Of a DNA stretch of 64,000 nt, positions 56,444-64,000 are shown piece after piece. Position 1 is the first letter of the stretch. Each line of letters opens with the position of its first letter. Location: NCBI RefSeq assembly GCF_026723765.1, contig NZ_CP113524.1, forward strand, positions 620,001 to 684,000, read 5' to 3'. The notes under the pieces are model-generated. The model did no database searches. It saw nothing but the letters and a program-made list of their open reading frames with translations, and was not told the DNA's origin. Source of the DNA: Lacrimispora xylanolytica (lineage in GTDB: Bacteria; Bacillota; Clostridia; Lachnospirales; Lachnospiraceae). The position numbers were made by a program, and so were the translations under genes.

Positions 56444-56451
56444 CAGAAAGC
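56444..56451 (+). repeat. Right target-site duplication of the inner IS66
   Basis: CAGAAAGC directly after the right end; matches 53795-53802. Confidence 0.9.
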
Positions 56452-57952
56452 TTTATGTCAGGACTACGGAGCAGACATCATCTCTCGGACTCGAGGGACA
56501 GATGTCTCTTTTTGATGAAGCGGAGGCTTCAGCAGATTCGAAGGCTGCAGAACAAGATTTAAAAGACGTTGCCTCCTATCGCCAACGGAAGCATAAAGGG
56601 CAAAAGGAAGGACTGTTAAAGGATCTCCCTCATGAAAAGAAACTCTGCACGCTTGCGGAAGAAAACCGTTTCTGTGAGACTTGCGGCACTCCCCTTGTAT
56701 CTGTTGGGGAAGAATTCGTCCGTACAGAGATTGAATTCATTCCTGCTAGCGTGCGTGTCATAGATTATTGCCGTGAGACCTTTGAATGCAGAATGTGCCG
56801 TAAAGAAGGAAAAGAATATATGGAGAAATACCCAATGCCTTATCCGGTCATCCAGCAGTCCTATGCTTCCTCCGGAGCGGTTGCATGGGTTATTCATCAA
56901 AAGTATGAGTTGGCTGTTCCTTTATATCGTCAGGAAAAGGAATGGGGAAACCTGGGAGTAGCCTTAAGCCTTGCAACAATGTCAAACTGGATCCTTAACA
57001 GTTACCGGGACTGGCTTTCGCCGGTGGTTGGTCTTCTTCATAAAAACTGTTAGAGCAGCAATACCTTCACATCGATGAAACGCCGGTACAGGTCATGAAT
57101 GAACCGGATTGAAAAAATACAACGGATTCTTATATGTGGGTGTACTGCTCTATCAAAAACTTCGGGCGACCAGTCCGCCAGTTTGTTTATCAGCCAGGGT
57201 GGAGCGGAACATATCCCCAGAAATATTTAAAGGGATGCCATGGATTCATTCATACCGATGCTTACAAAGGTTATGAAAAAGTATCCGGTATTACCCGGTG
57301 CATCTGCTGGACTCATCTGAGGAGATATCTTATTGAAGCATTTCCCAAGGAGGTCGATAGCCCGGAAGCAACCATTCCAGCCCAGGCAGTCAGATATATC
57401 AATCAGCTTTTTGAGATTGAGAAAAAACTGGAAGTTCTATCCCCAGCAGGACGGAAGGAACAGCGTCTGGTACAGGAAAAGCATGTACTTGATGCTTTTT
57501 TGTCGGGAGTAAAAGAGGCCTCATCGAAAGTCCTTGCGAGTTCCAGACTGGGCAAAGCCTTTCAGTATGCGAATAACCAAAAAGAATGACTGATGAATTA
57601 TCTTCTTGATGGCAACTGCAGCATATCAAACAATTTGGCAGAGAATATCAACCGTCCATTTAAAAATTGGCCGGAAGAACTGGCTATTCTCAGGAAGTCA
57701 CAAAGGAGTAGAAGCAAGTGCGAGGATCTATACTTTAATTGAAACAGCCAAAGCCAATGGATTAAATCCATAGAAGTACATAAAGTTCATTCTCAGCGAT
57801 ATTCCCAGAACTTCATTACTTGAATATCCAGAATACCTGGAAGAATATATGCCATGGGATCCTATGATTCAAAAACTTTGCCGTTAACAGACAGCCTTAA
57901 TTATAAACAAAGGCTGTCTGTTTTTCCATACACCAACTTATTTGACACTTAC

Positions 57953-58380
57953 TTTTTAGAAAACTATTTATAATAAATTACAAGAAATAAATAAAAAATG
58001 CATATAAAAACATTCTGATTAAGTCTCACTTTAAAATCCTGTAAAAATTCACCAGTATTTCTCTGGTCCTCGTAATTAATTACATGTAAAATACCCTAAT
58101 GTACTGATAAAATAAAATAATATATGACAAGAAAGGAGGCAATTAATATATACAGATAAATTGCAGGAGAAGGGATTATATACTCTCTGAAATCTAAAAG
58201 TCCACTAACACATAGATTATCCTGTAATAAATTTTGCAACAAGCTCATTTATAAAAACATAACACAAAGCTAAATGAATCAAAAATAGTACAAAACCTTG
58301 ACTTGTACATCACAAACCACCAAATCAAAAAAATGAGCTCAAATCCAATTTATCAAATCAACATTGGGGAGGAACGAAAA
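57953..58380. other. Intergenic region before the GH59 gene
   Basis: 428 AT-rich bases. A lone AAGGAGG (58133-58139) is not followed by a usable start. TTGACT near 58299 could be a -35 box for the GH59 gene, but no good -10 is at the right distance. Nothing else is recognised. Confidence 0.35.
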
Positions 58381-61300
58381 TTGGGAATTAAAAAATTAGC
58401 CCGTAAGTCCATCTGCCTGCTACTCAGCACCGGAATGGTAGCAACTGGCTTCCCGGGAACCGGATTACTGGAAGGATATGCAGCCCAGTATACAATTCAG
58501 GCAGGAGAGATACCCACCAAGGCATCTTCCATCGAACAACTGCCCTCCATTGTAAACTGTGTAGCAGAAGGGGCATCCATCCAAACGCCTAAAGAAATCT
58601 CCTGGGAGATCAACAACAACGGATCCTTTAACAACGCAGGAAGCACAGTAAACGTAACCGGCACCATAAAAGAGAATGGACAACAGGAGAAGGCATCCAT
58701 TCTAGCAGTGCCTGAGCAAGTAATATATCTGGTAGATTCCAACATACCATCACCAGATTCCTCAGCAGATTACAAACGCTTCAAAGAAAATGGAAACACG
58801 TCAACCCTAAAGAACACAGTCCCCGACCAGGCCTACACCGCCGGTTCCTGGGGATACACCAGCGTACTTAACACAGACATGTCTGCCAAGGGCGAATACA
58901 CCCCCCTAAAAGATACCAAAGGAAAAACAGGCTATTACGCCAAAGCAGGCAAAGCAATCACCTACAAGCTCCCTCTAGACCCGGGAACCTATCTTGTATC
59001 CGGAGAATTTGCCGAATGGTGGGCATTGCAGCGATCGGTAGACATGAAAATCACCTACAAAGATAAAGACGGCCAAACGAAAACCGATCTCCTTGACACT
59101 GCCGAATTAGGAAACGGCAGAAATACAGATACAGCCCAAGGAAGCTTCACCATAACAGCCAGCCAGGAAGTCACCTTATCCTTTCAAAAAAGCTCTACAA
59201 GCACCCAGGAAGCCGTCCTTTCCGGCTTCACCATCATCAAAACAGATAAGGACCTTCCAATAGACAGCCACATCCCAGTCACCCTGGACGGAACCCAAAT
59301 CGACAAAGCCAATACCTTCGGTGGCTTCGGTTCCGTAACGTGCAATAACACCTCCAGACTCTTAATGGACTACAAAGCCCTCCACGAAGATAAATACTGG
59401 GAAATGATGACTCTCCTTTTTGACAAAGAAAAAGGCGCCGGCTTAAACCATGTAAAAATAGAAATGGGTGCCGACGTAAACTCATCATCAGGAACTGAAC
59501 CAGCCACCATGCGTTCCCCTGACGAGTCTCCCAATGTAAAACGTGGCGCTGGCTTTGTGTTTGCCGCCGACGCAAAAACCATCAACCCCGACATCTCAGT
59601 AGAAATACTACGATGGGGAGAGCCAAGATGGACACAGGAAGGCATTGGATACGAGGAATATGACAAGCCAAAGTATGAAGCCAGATACCAGTGGTACCGC
59701 AAAACCATTGATGCGGTATACGAAACCTACGGCTATAAAATCACAGAAGTAAGCCCGGGACAAAATGAAAGAAGAAAAGATTATCCCGATGATTTTGCCT
59801 GGATCAAATATTGTGCAAAGCGGTTTAACGAAGATGGTGTCAACGGAGTCGGAGCCTTCGATTACAGGGAAATAAAAATCGTAGCGGCGGATTTATACCG
59901 TGGCATGAGTACAACCGTAGATTATCTGATGAAAGACGCAGAGCTAAGAGACTTGGTAGATGTCATATCCGATCACTATCAGATCTGGATGGGAAGCCCA
60001 GACTTAACGAAACTAAACCAGGAATACGGAAAAGAGGTCTGGTATGGCGAGTCTACAGCTCCTATGATCAATGCTTATTACAGAGCCAATGTAGATCCCG
60101 CCCGGGGAGGCGTGGGCGGTTCTGCAAGCATTGCAGCTATGGCAGAGCGCTTTATATCAGCCTATGCCTATAAAAATAGCAGCGGCTACCCCAGCCACAT
60201 GACAGAGCTTTTATTTCAGCCTGCCATTGGAGCCTTTTATGAGGGAAGTGCCTATAGCCCTAAGCAGTTGATTGGAGCCTTTGACCCATGGTCCGGCCAT
60301 TACGAAGCAGATGGAGGAATCCAGATGGTTCAGCATTTCATGCAATTTGCAGACAGTGACTGGAACTATTTACCGGAAGCCTGCTATAGCGACGGTACAA
60401 CTGGAGACGGTGACATTACGGTAGATACATCAACAGATACCCGTCTGGCAGTAAAGGATCCAGAAACCGATGATTACTCCGTAATGTTTGCCAACAATAC
60501 AGCCAAAGAAAGAAAATACCGCATCAAGCTGAAAAACCTAAAAACATTTTCCCAGCCCTATAATGTATGGGAAACAAGAGGACCAGATACAGGAGAAGCC
60601 TTTGACGCCAACTGGTTCCAGAACGTAACAAAAGAAGCTGCTCCAGTGGACAATGGAGACGGAACCTCTACCATTGAAGTAACCGTAAAGCCCTACTCCG
60701 TCATGACCTTAACAAGTCTCCTTGACCGTGGCACTGTCTATGAAAGCGGCCAGAATGACTCCGGAGTAGAACGAACCGTATTAAGCCTTCCTTACCGGGA
60801 TAACTTTGATTATGAAGATTCCTTTGTAGAGGAAAGGGGAGGGACTCCCTTATTTACCACAGATATTGAAGGCGCTTTTGAGGTCACAAAATCAGACGAT
60901 ACCGGATATGTTTTAACCCAGAGAATCAATGGGGATAACCGTCCCTACAATTGGAATCCATGGGGAAGCGGAAGCGATGAAAGCAGTCAGACCACCAATA
61001 TTCCTTGGACCGTTATGGGAGATCACCGATGGGCCAACTATACCGCAGGAATTGACGTAAAGCTGGACACCAAAGGAAATGGCTACGGAGATAATTTTGC
61101 CGTCCTGGGTGTTCGAGAGGTGGTCCACTCAAGTGGAGCTCCCTATCGTGCTAAAATTTATGACAGCGGGAAATGGGAACTGCTAAAATACAACACTGTG
61201 AAAAAGTCAGGGAAAATAGAAAACTTCGATGCCGCCATATGGCATAAGCTGCAGCTGAAAGCGGACGTAAATGTTCTTACCATGTATCTCGATGGGGAAG

Positions 61301-64000
61301 AAACCGGAAGCTTTACCGACACATCAAGTCCGGTCATGACTGGAAGAATCACTTTAATGAGCGGCTTCTGGAATACCAGCTTTGATCAGCTTGAAGTAAT
61401 GCCAGTGGAAGGAAAAACAGCATTTGCCTCAGCCAAGCTTGACGACACCTCTTCCCTTATTACCTGGAATGGAAATGTAACCCACAACATTGGTCAGGGA
61501 TTTGCCTATTATAATAGAAGCTTCACATCAATGCCAGCAGGCAGCAGCATGGAGTTTGAGATCCCTAATGGCATTGGATTCGATCTATTTGGCAATTCAG
61601 GTGCTTCATCAATCGAAGTAACAATCGATGGGAAAGCAGCGGAAACAGCGGCAACCAATGCAGCCGGAGACAGGGAAACTTCTTATTGGAGAGAAGATCT
61701 TGAAAATAAGCCCCATACGGTTAACATAAAGGTGACTCAGGGAACCTTTAAGGTTGACGGAATTAATCTGCTGGCAGAACCATTTGATGAGGAAATCCCG
61801 GTTCGCACCCAGGAGCTGGCAGAGCTTACTGCCTACATAAAGAATTACACCTTTGATCTAGGGAAATATCCACAATCTTTATTAGAACAGCTTGAGAATG
61901 CTCTTTTGAATGCGGAAGAGACTATTAATCAACCAAAAGATCAAAAAACGATTGATGCAAGTAGAATCAGACTTAGAAATGCATTTTTAAGTGTAGTACC
62001 ATCTGACACAGTCATATCCGTGAAAGATCTGCCAGAATCTATTTCTGTCATTCAAAACAGTACACCTGATCTCCCTGAAATGGTTACTGTTGTCAATGCA
62101 GCAGGAGAAGAAACGCAGAAAGAGATTGAATGGATCATCAACGAAAAAGAGTTTGAAGCCTTATGGAACACAGTGACCATAACGGGTAAAATCAAAAATA
62201 CGACCTTAAAAACAAGTATTAAGGCTGTCGTAATCCCTTATGGCCTTGATTGGTTTATTGACAGCGGCGTGGAACATGTAACAGACAGCAGCGGAGAAGC
62301 TGGTCATTCAGCCTTTTATGATCTGGTGGCCGAATCGGTGCCTCTTAAAAACCAGGCTGCAGATAAGAGATATGAAGAAGGTTCCTGGGGCTATGTTCCA
62401 GATGGGAATATCTCCATAAAGAGCAGTGACAGTGTTTCCTATGGGACCGGTATTTATGAATCAGGGCTATTTGTAGATAATTTTAAGGACACAGATATCG
62501 TATATAAACTCCCTATGGATGCAGGAAAGTATCGGTTCATGGTAGGAGCCCAGGCTTATTGGAGCGAAACTCATTCCAGTGCCATTTCAATAAGATATCA
62601 GACGGATAATGGAGAATGGAAAACAACAGAACTTGGAACCTCCACAGTAAGCGCCTCCACTGGAAATGTTTCATTTACTAAATCCCTTGAAATTCCAACA
62701 AGCGGAGTCGTAGAGGTGAGGATTAAAAAGGCAGATACCAAGATTCATCTGCTCAGCTGGCTGGCCGTTTCAAAGGAGGCCGGAGTAGAAATGCCTTCTG
62801 CTGTGGTAACCTCTAAAGACACATTGCCGGAATTACCGGAAACAGTTCTGGTAGACGGAGAAGAAAGGAGTGTTACATGGAAATATCCAAACAAGGAAGC
62901 CTTTAGCACCTTGTGGAGCACCGTAACAATCAAAGGTGTGGTTGATAGTCTAAAGATTCCGATATCCATGACCGTAGAGGTAGTTCCAAAGAATCTTGTC
63001 TACTTCGTGGATTCAGGGGCTGATTCCCTGGAGGAATCCCCTTATTACACCATGGTAAAGGAGGCCGTAGGCATTGAGAATGAAGTGCCTGATAAGCAGT
63101 ATGAAGAAGGCTCCTGGGGATATACGGATCCAGATGCTCTTGGTGGTTCAATGGGATCTGGCAGCGGCAGCAGGAGTAAGACCGGATGGTGGGCGAAATC
63201 TGGAAAAGAAATCGTATACCGATTGCCATTAAAAGCAGGAAGATATCAGTTTAGCAGCGGTTTTTATGAATGGTGGAATGTCAATCGTCCGATGGAAACC
63301 TATGTGGTTTACCAGGACCAAAGCGGCCAGGAAATGACACAGACATTGGGATCCGTAACTATTTCTAAGGCAGAGGAGACCATTTTAAATTCAAAAGCAG
63401 TCATTGAACTAACTAAAGATCAGACCATCGAATTTCATGTGAAGAAAACGGGAAGCAGTGATCCGGTAATCAGCTGGCTGGCCGTCTATGAGGAAAAGGA
63501 AGATGCACCGGAAGAAATTCCTTACCATACCACTGGAATCAAAGTAACAAGAAAGCCGGATAAAACAGAATACCAGGTAGGCCAGACTCTTGATCAGGCT
63601 GGAATGGAGGTACGCCGCTATGAGAAGGCAACTCCAAGCAATGCAGTAAGAGAAACCGTTATGAACGATACTCAGTATGAAGTGGAATATGATTTCTCAA
63701 AGCCAGGCAAGGCTGATGTGATGGTTACCTATAGTGAATGGGATGAAAACGGGGAGGATAAAACCTTTACGGATTCCTTTAAGGTCACAGTAAAAGAGGA
63801 AATCATAGAAGAAGAATATTACACGACTAAAATACAGGTGACCAAAAAGCCGAGGAAAACAGTTTACACCGTGGGAGAGGAGCTGGATACCGGCGGCCTT
63901 GAAGTGACAGAATATCGGAAGGCAAGCCCCTCCAATGCGGTGAGAAAGAATCTTCTTACAGAAGATGAATACGATCTGATTTATGATTTTTCATCAGCGG
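58381..64000 (+). CDS. Giant secreted GH59 (galactocerebrosidase-like) glycosidase, 3' end outside window
   Basis: At least 1873 residues with a TTG start after GGGGAGGAAC; the frame is still open at the window end. Signal peptide about 1-35. Order: Ig-like Big_4 domain (45-110), module A (114-295), GH59 catalytic part from 305 with FGGFGSVTCNNTSRLLMDY (313), acid/base Glu463 in GQNERR, nucleophile Glu557 in WYGESTAP, FDPWSGHYEADGG, then a lectin-like domain (about 800-1030: NFDYEDSFVE, GDHRWANYTAGIDVKLD) as in human GALC, a helical FIVAR-like segment (about 1141-1205), and alternating Ig-like domains and modules B (1288-1465) and C (1537-1705), then Ig-like repeats. Likely removes beta-galactosyl groups from glycolipids or glycans outside the cell. 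Confidence 0.85.
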   Translation, partial: MGIKKLARKSICLLLSTGMVATGFPGTGLLEGYAAQYTIQAGEIPTKASSIEQLPSIVNCVAEGASIQTPKEISWEINNNGSFNNAGSTVNVTGTIKENGQQEKASILAVPEQVIYLVDSNIPSPDSSADYKRFKENGNTSTLKNTVPDQAYTAGSWGYTSVLNTDMSAKGEYTPLKDTKGKTGYYAKAGKAITYKLPLDPGTYLVSGEFAEWWALQRSVDMKITYKDKDGQTKTDLLDTAELGNGRNTDTAQGSFTITASQEVTLSFQKSSTSTQEAVLSGFTIIKTDKDLPIDSHIPVTLDGTQIDKANTFGGFGSVTCNNTSRLLMDYKALHEDKYWEMMTLLFDKEKGAGLNHVKIEMGADVNSSSGTEPATMRSPDESPNVKRGAGFVFAADAKTINPDISVEILRWGEPRWTQEGIGYEEYDKPKYEARYQWYRKTIDAVYETYGYKITEVSPGQNERRKDYPDDFAWIKYCAKRFNEDGVNGVGAFDYREIKIVAADLYRGMSTTVDYLMKDAELRDLVDVISDHYQIWMGSPDLTKLNQEYGKEVWYGESTAPMINAYYRANVDPARGGVGGSASIAAMAERFISAYAYKNSSGYPSHMTELLFQPAIGAFYEGSAYSPKQLIGAFDPWSGHYEADGGIQMVQHFMQFADSDWNYLPEACYSDGTTGDGDITVDTSTDTRLAVKDPETDDYSVMFANNTAKERKYRIKLKNLKTFSQPYNVWETRGPDTGEAFDANWFQNVTKEAAPVDNGDGTSTIEVTVKPYSVMTLTSLLDRGTVYESGQNDSGVERTVLSLPYRDNFDYEDSFVEERGGTPLFTTDIEGAFEVTKSDDTGYVLTQRINGDNRPYNWNPWGSGSDESSQTTNIPWTVMGDHRWANYTAGIDVKLDTKGNGYGDNFAVLGVREVVHSSGAPYRAKIYDSGKWELLKYNTVKKSGKIENFDAAIWHKLQLKADVNVLTMYLDGEETGSFTDTSSPVMTGRITLMSGFWNTSFDQLEVMPVEGKTAFASAKLDDTSSLITWNGNVTHNIGQGFAYYNRSFTSMPAGSSMEFEIPNGIGFDLFGNSGASSIEVTIDGKAAETAATNAAGDRETSYWREDLENKPHTVNIKVTQGTFKVDGINLLAEPFDEEIPVRTQELAELTAYIKNYTFDLGKYPQSLLEQLENALLNAEETINQPKDQKTIDASRIRLRNAFLSVVPSDTVISVKDLPESISVIQNSTPDLPEMVTVVNAAGEETQKEIEWIINEKEFEALWNTVTITGKIKNTTLKTSIKAVVIPYGLDWFIDSGVEHVTDSSGEAGHSAFYDLVAESVPLKNQAADKRYEEGSWGYVPDGNISIKSSDSVSYGTGIYESGLFVDNFKDTDIVYKLPMDAGKYRFMVGAQAYWSETHSSAISIRYQTDNGEWKTTELGTSTVSASTGNVSFTKSLEIPTSGVVEVRIKKADTKIHLLSWLAVSKEAGVEMPSAVVTSKDTLPELPETVLVDGEERSVTWKYPNKEAFSTLWSTVTIKGVVDSLKIPISMTVEVVPKNLVYFVDSGADSLEESPYYTMVKEAVGIENEVPDKQYEEGSWGYTDPDALGGSMGSGSGSRSKTGWWAKSGKEIVYRLPLKAGRYQFSSGFYEWWNVNRPMETYVVYQDQSGQEMTQTLGSVTISKAEETILNSKAVIELTKDQTIEFHVKKTGSSDPVISWLAVYEEKEDAPEEIPYHTTGIKVTRKPDKTEYQVGQTLDQAGMEVRRYEKATPSNAVRETVMNDTQYEVEYDFSKPGKADVMVTYSEWDENGEDKTFTDSFKVTVKEEIIEEEYYTTKIQVTKKPRKTVYTVGEELDTGGLEVTEYRKASPSNAVRKNLLTEDEYDLIYDFSSA

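Larger units (their letters stand above)
53701..57886 (+). pseudogene. tnpC: IS66 tnpC transposase, split by a nested IS (outer copy)
   Basis: The first 34 codons (53701-53802, ELEKENLLLHEKVAFLTRK) continue at 56452 after removal of the inner element and one target copy: LTRK-LYVRTTEQTSSLGLEGQ. The later part shows the zinc-finger-like CETCGTPLVSVG, the DDE core around YLHIDETPVQVM and FIHTDAYKGYEKV, and a C-terminal GVEASARIYTLIETAKANGL. It also carries a frameshift near 57049, an in-frame TGA near 57108, a frameshift near 57590 and a TAG near 57769. It is dead. Confidence 0.82.
52776..57952 (+). mobile_element. Decayed IS66-family element (outer copy)
   Basis: Ends GTAAGCGTCAAATAT (from 52776) and TTATTTGACACTTAC (to 57952) are inverted copies. 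Inside lie tnpA, tnpB and tnpC relatives, all broken. Removing the inserted inner element and one target copy leaves about 2.5 kb, the usual IS66 length. The flanking eight bases (GTAGAGCA and TTTTTAGA) do not match, so the target duplication has been lost or the flanks rearranged. Confidence 0.85.

Noticed and set aside
52768-57960. Target-site duplication for the outer IS66
   Set aside because: The eight bases beside the inverted-repeat ends (GTAGAGCA and TTTTTAGA) do not match.
1-64000. tRNA, rRNA or known riboswitch
   Set aside because: No cloverleaf, rRNA segment or familiar riboswitch core was recognised in the intergenic regions by reading; a covariance-model scan was not possible.

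Overview
The window looks like a chromosome segment from an anaerobic Firmicute of the Clostridia, most like Lachnospiraceae (Lacrimispora / Enterocloster type). The clues are strong AGGAGG ribosome sites, medium G+C coding DNA, a sugar-sensing XylFII-LytS-YesN type operon, choline-binding (CW-binding) repeat proteins, a Firmicute-type type I toxin-antitoxin, and Gram-positive-style signal peptides. The species is not proven by anything visible here.

Layout. 1-2,200: tail of a glycosyltransferase, then three small AT-rich orphan genes (a four-helix membrane protein, an acidic protein, a DUF1963/YwqG-like protein). 2,460-11,800: sugar sensing and uptake. A membrane-anchored sugar-binding sensor, a LytS/YesM-like kinase and a YesN/AraC regulator precede a XylF-like lipoprotein and a ChvE-GguA-GguB monosaccharide ABC transporter. 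12,000-18,700: RmlC, a Wzm/Wzt polysaccharide ABC exporter, a methyltransferase and a 1037-residue protein combining a kinase-like domain, a coiled coil, a GT2 and a GT4. 18,800-26,300: the complete GDP-D-glycero-alpha-D-manno-heptose pathway (HddC, HddA, GmhB, GmhA), with a 162-bp MITE-like inverted-repeat element at the end of gmhB, then two large membrane proteins and a GtrB-like polyprenyl-phosphate glycosyltransferase.

26,300-34,200: a type I toxin-antitoxin locus whose toxin carries a probable one-base deletion; a minus-strand group of a GH25 lysozyme and a second choline-binding-repeat protein plus a fused winged-helix/LicC/LicA phosphocholine enzyme; and a probably abundant secreted repeat protein. 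34,200-51,800: a strongly AT-rich glycan cluster with an O-antigen-ligase-like protein, a WbaP-type initiating transferase, several glycosyltransferases, two COG5610-type HAD proteins (one fused to a GT2), a second Wzm/Wzt pair, a methyltransferase and a shorter paralogue of the GT2-GT4 protein. 52,776-57,952: a decayed IS66 element split by a second, intact IS66 with a perfect 8-bp target duplication. 58,381-64,000: a very large secreted GH59 (galactocerebrosidase-like) enzyme that runs off the window end.

Reading as a whole: the glycan genes carry the parts known from Gram-positive S-layer glycoprotein (slg) clusters: a WbaP-type initiator, rhamnose and GDP-heptose precursors, ABC export with an extended Wzt C-terminus, a terminal-modifying methyltransferase and an O-oligosaccharyl ligase. 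The most interesting hypothesis is that the methyltransferase plus the kinase-like/coiled-coil/GT2/GT4 protein form a WbdD-like chain-capping and chain-length device in a Gram-positive. A second possible theme is phosphocholine decoration of surface glycans, read by the choline-binding-repeat proteins next door.
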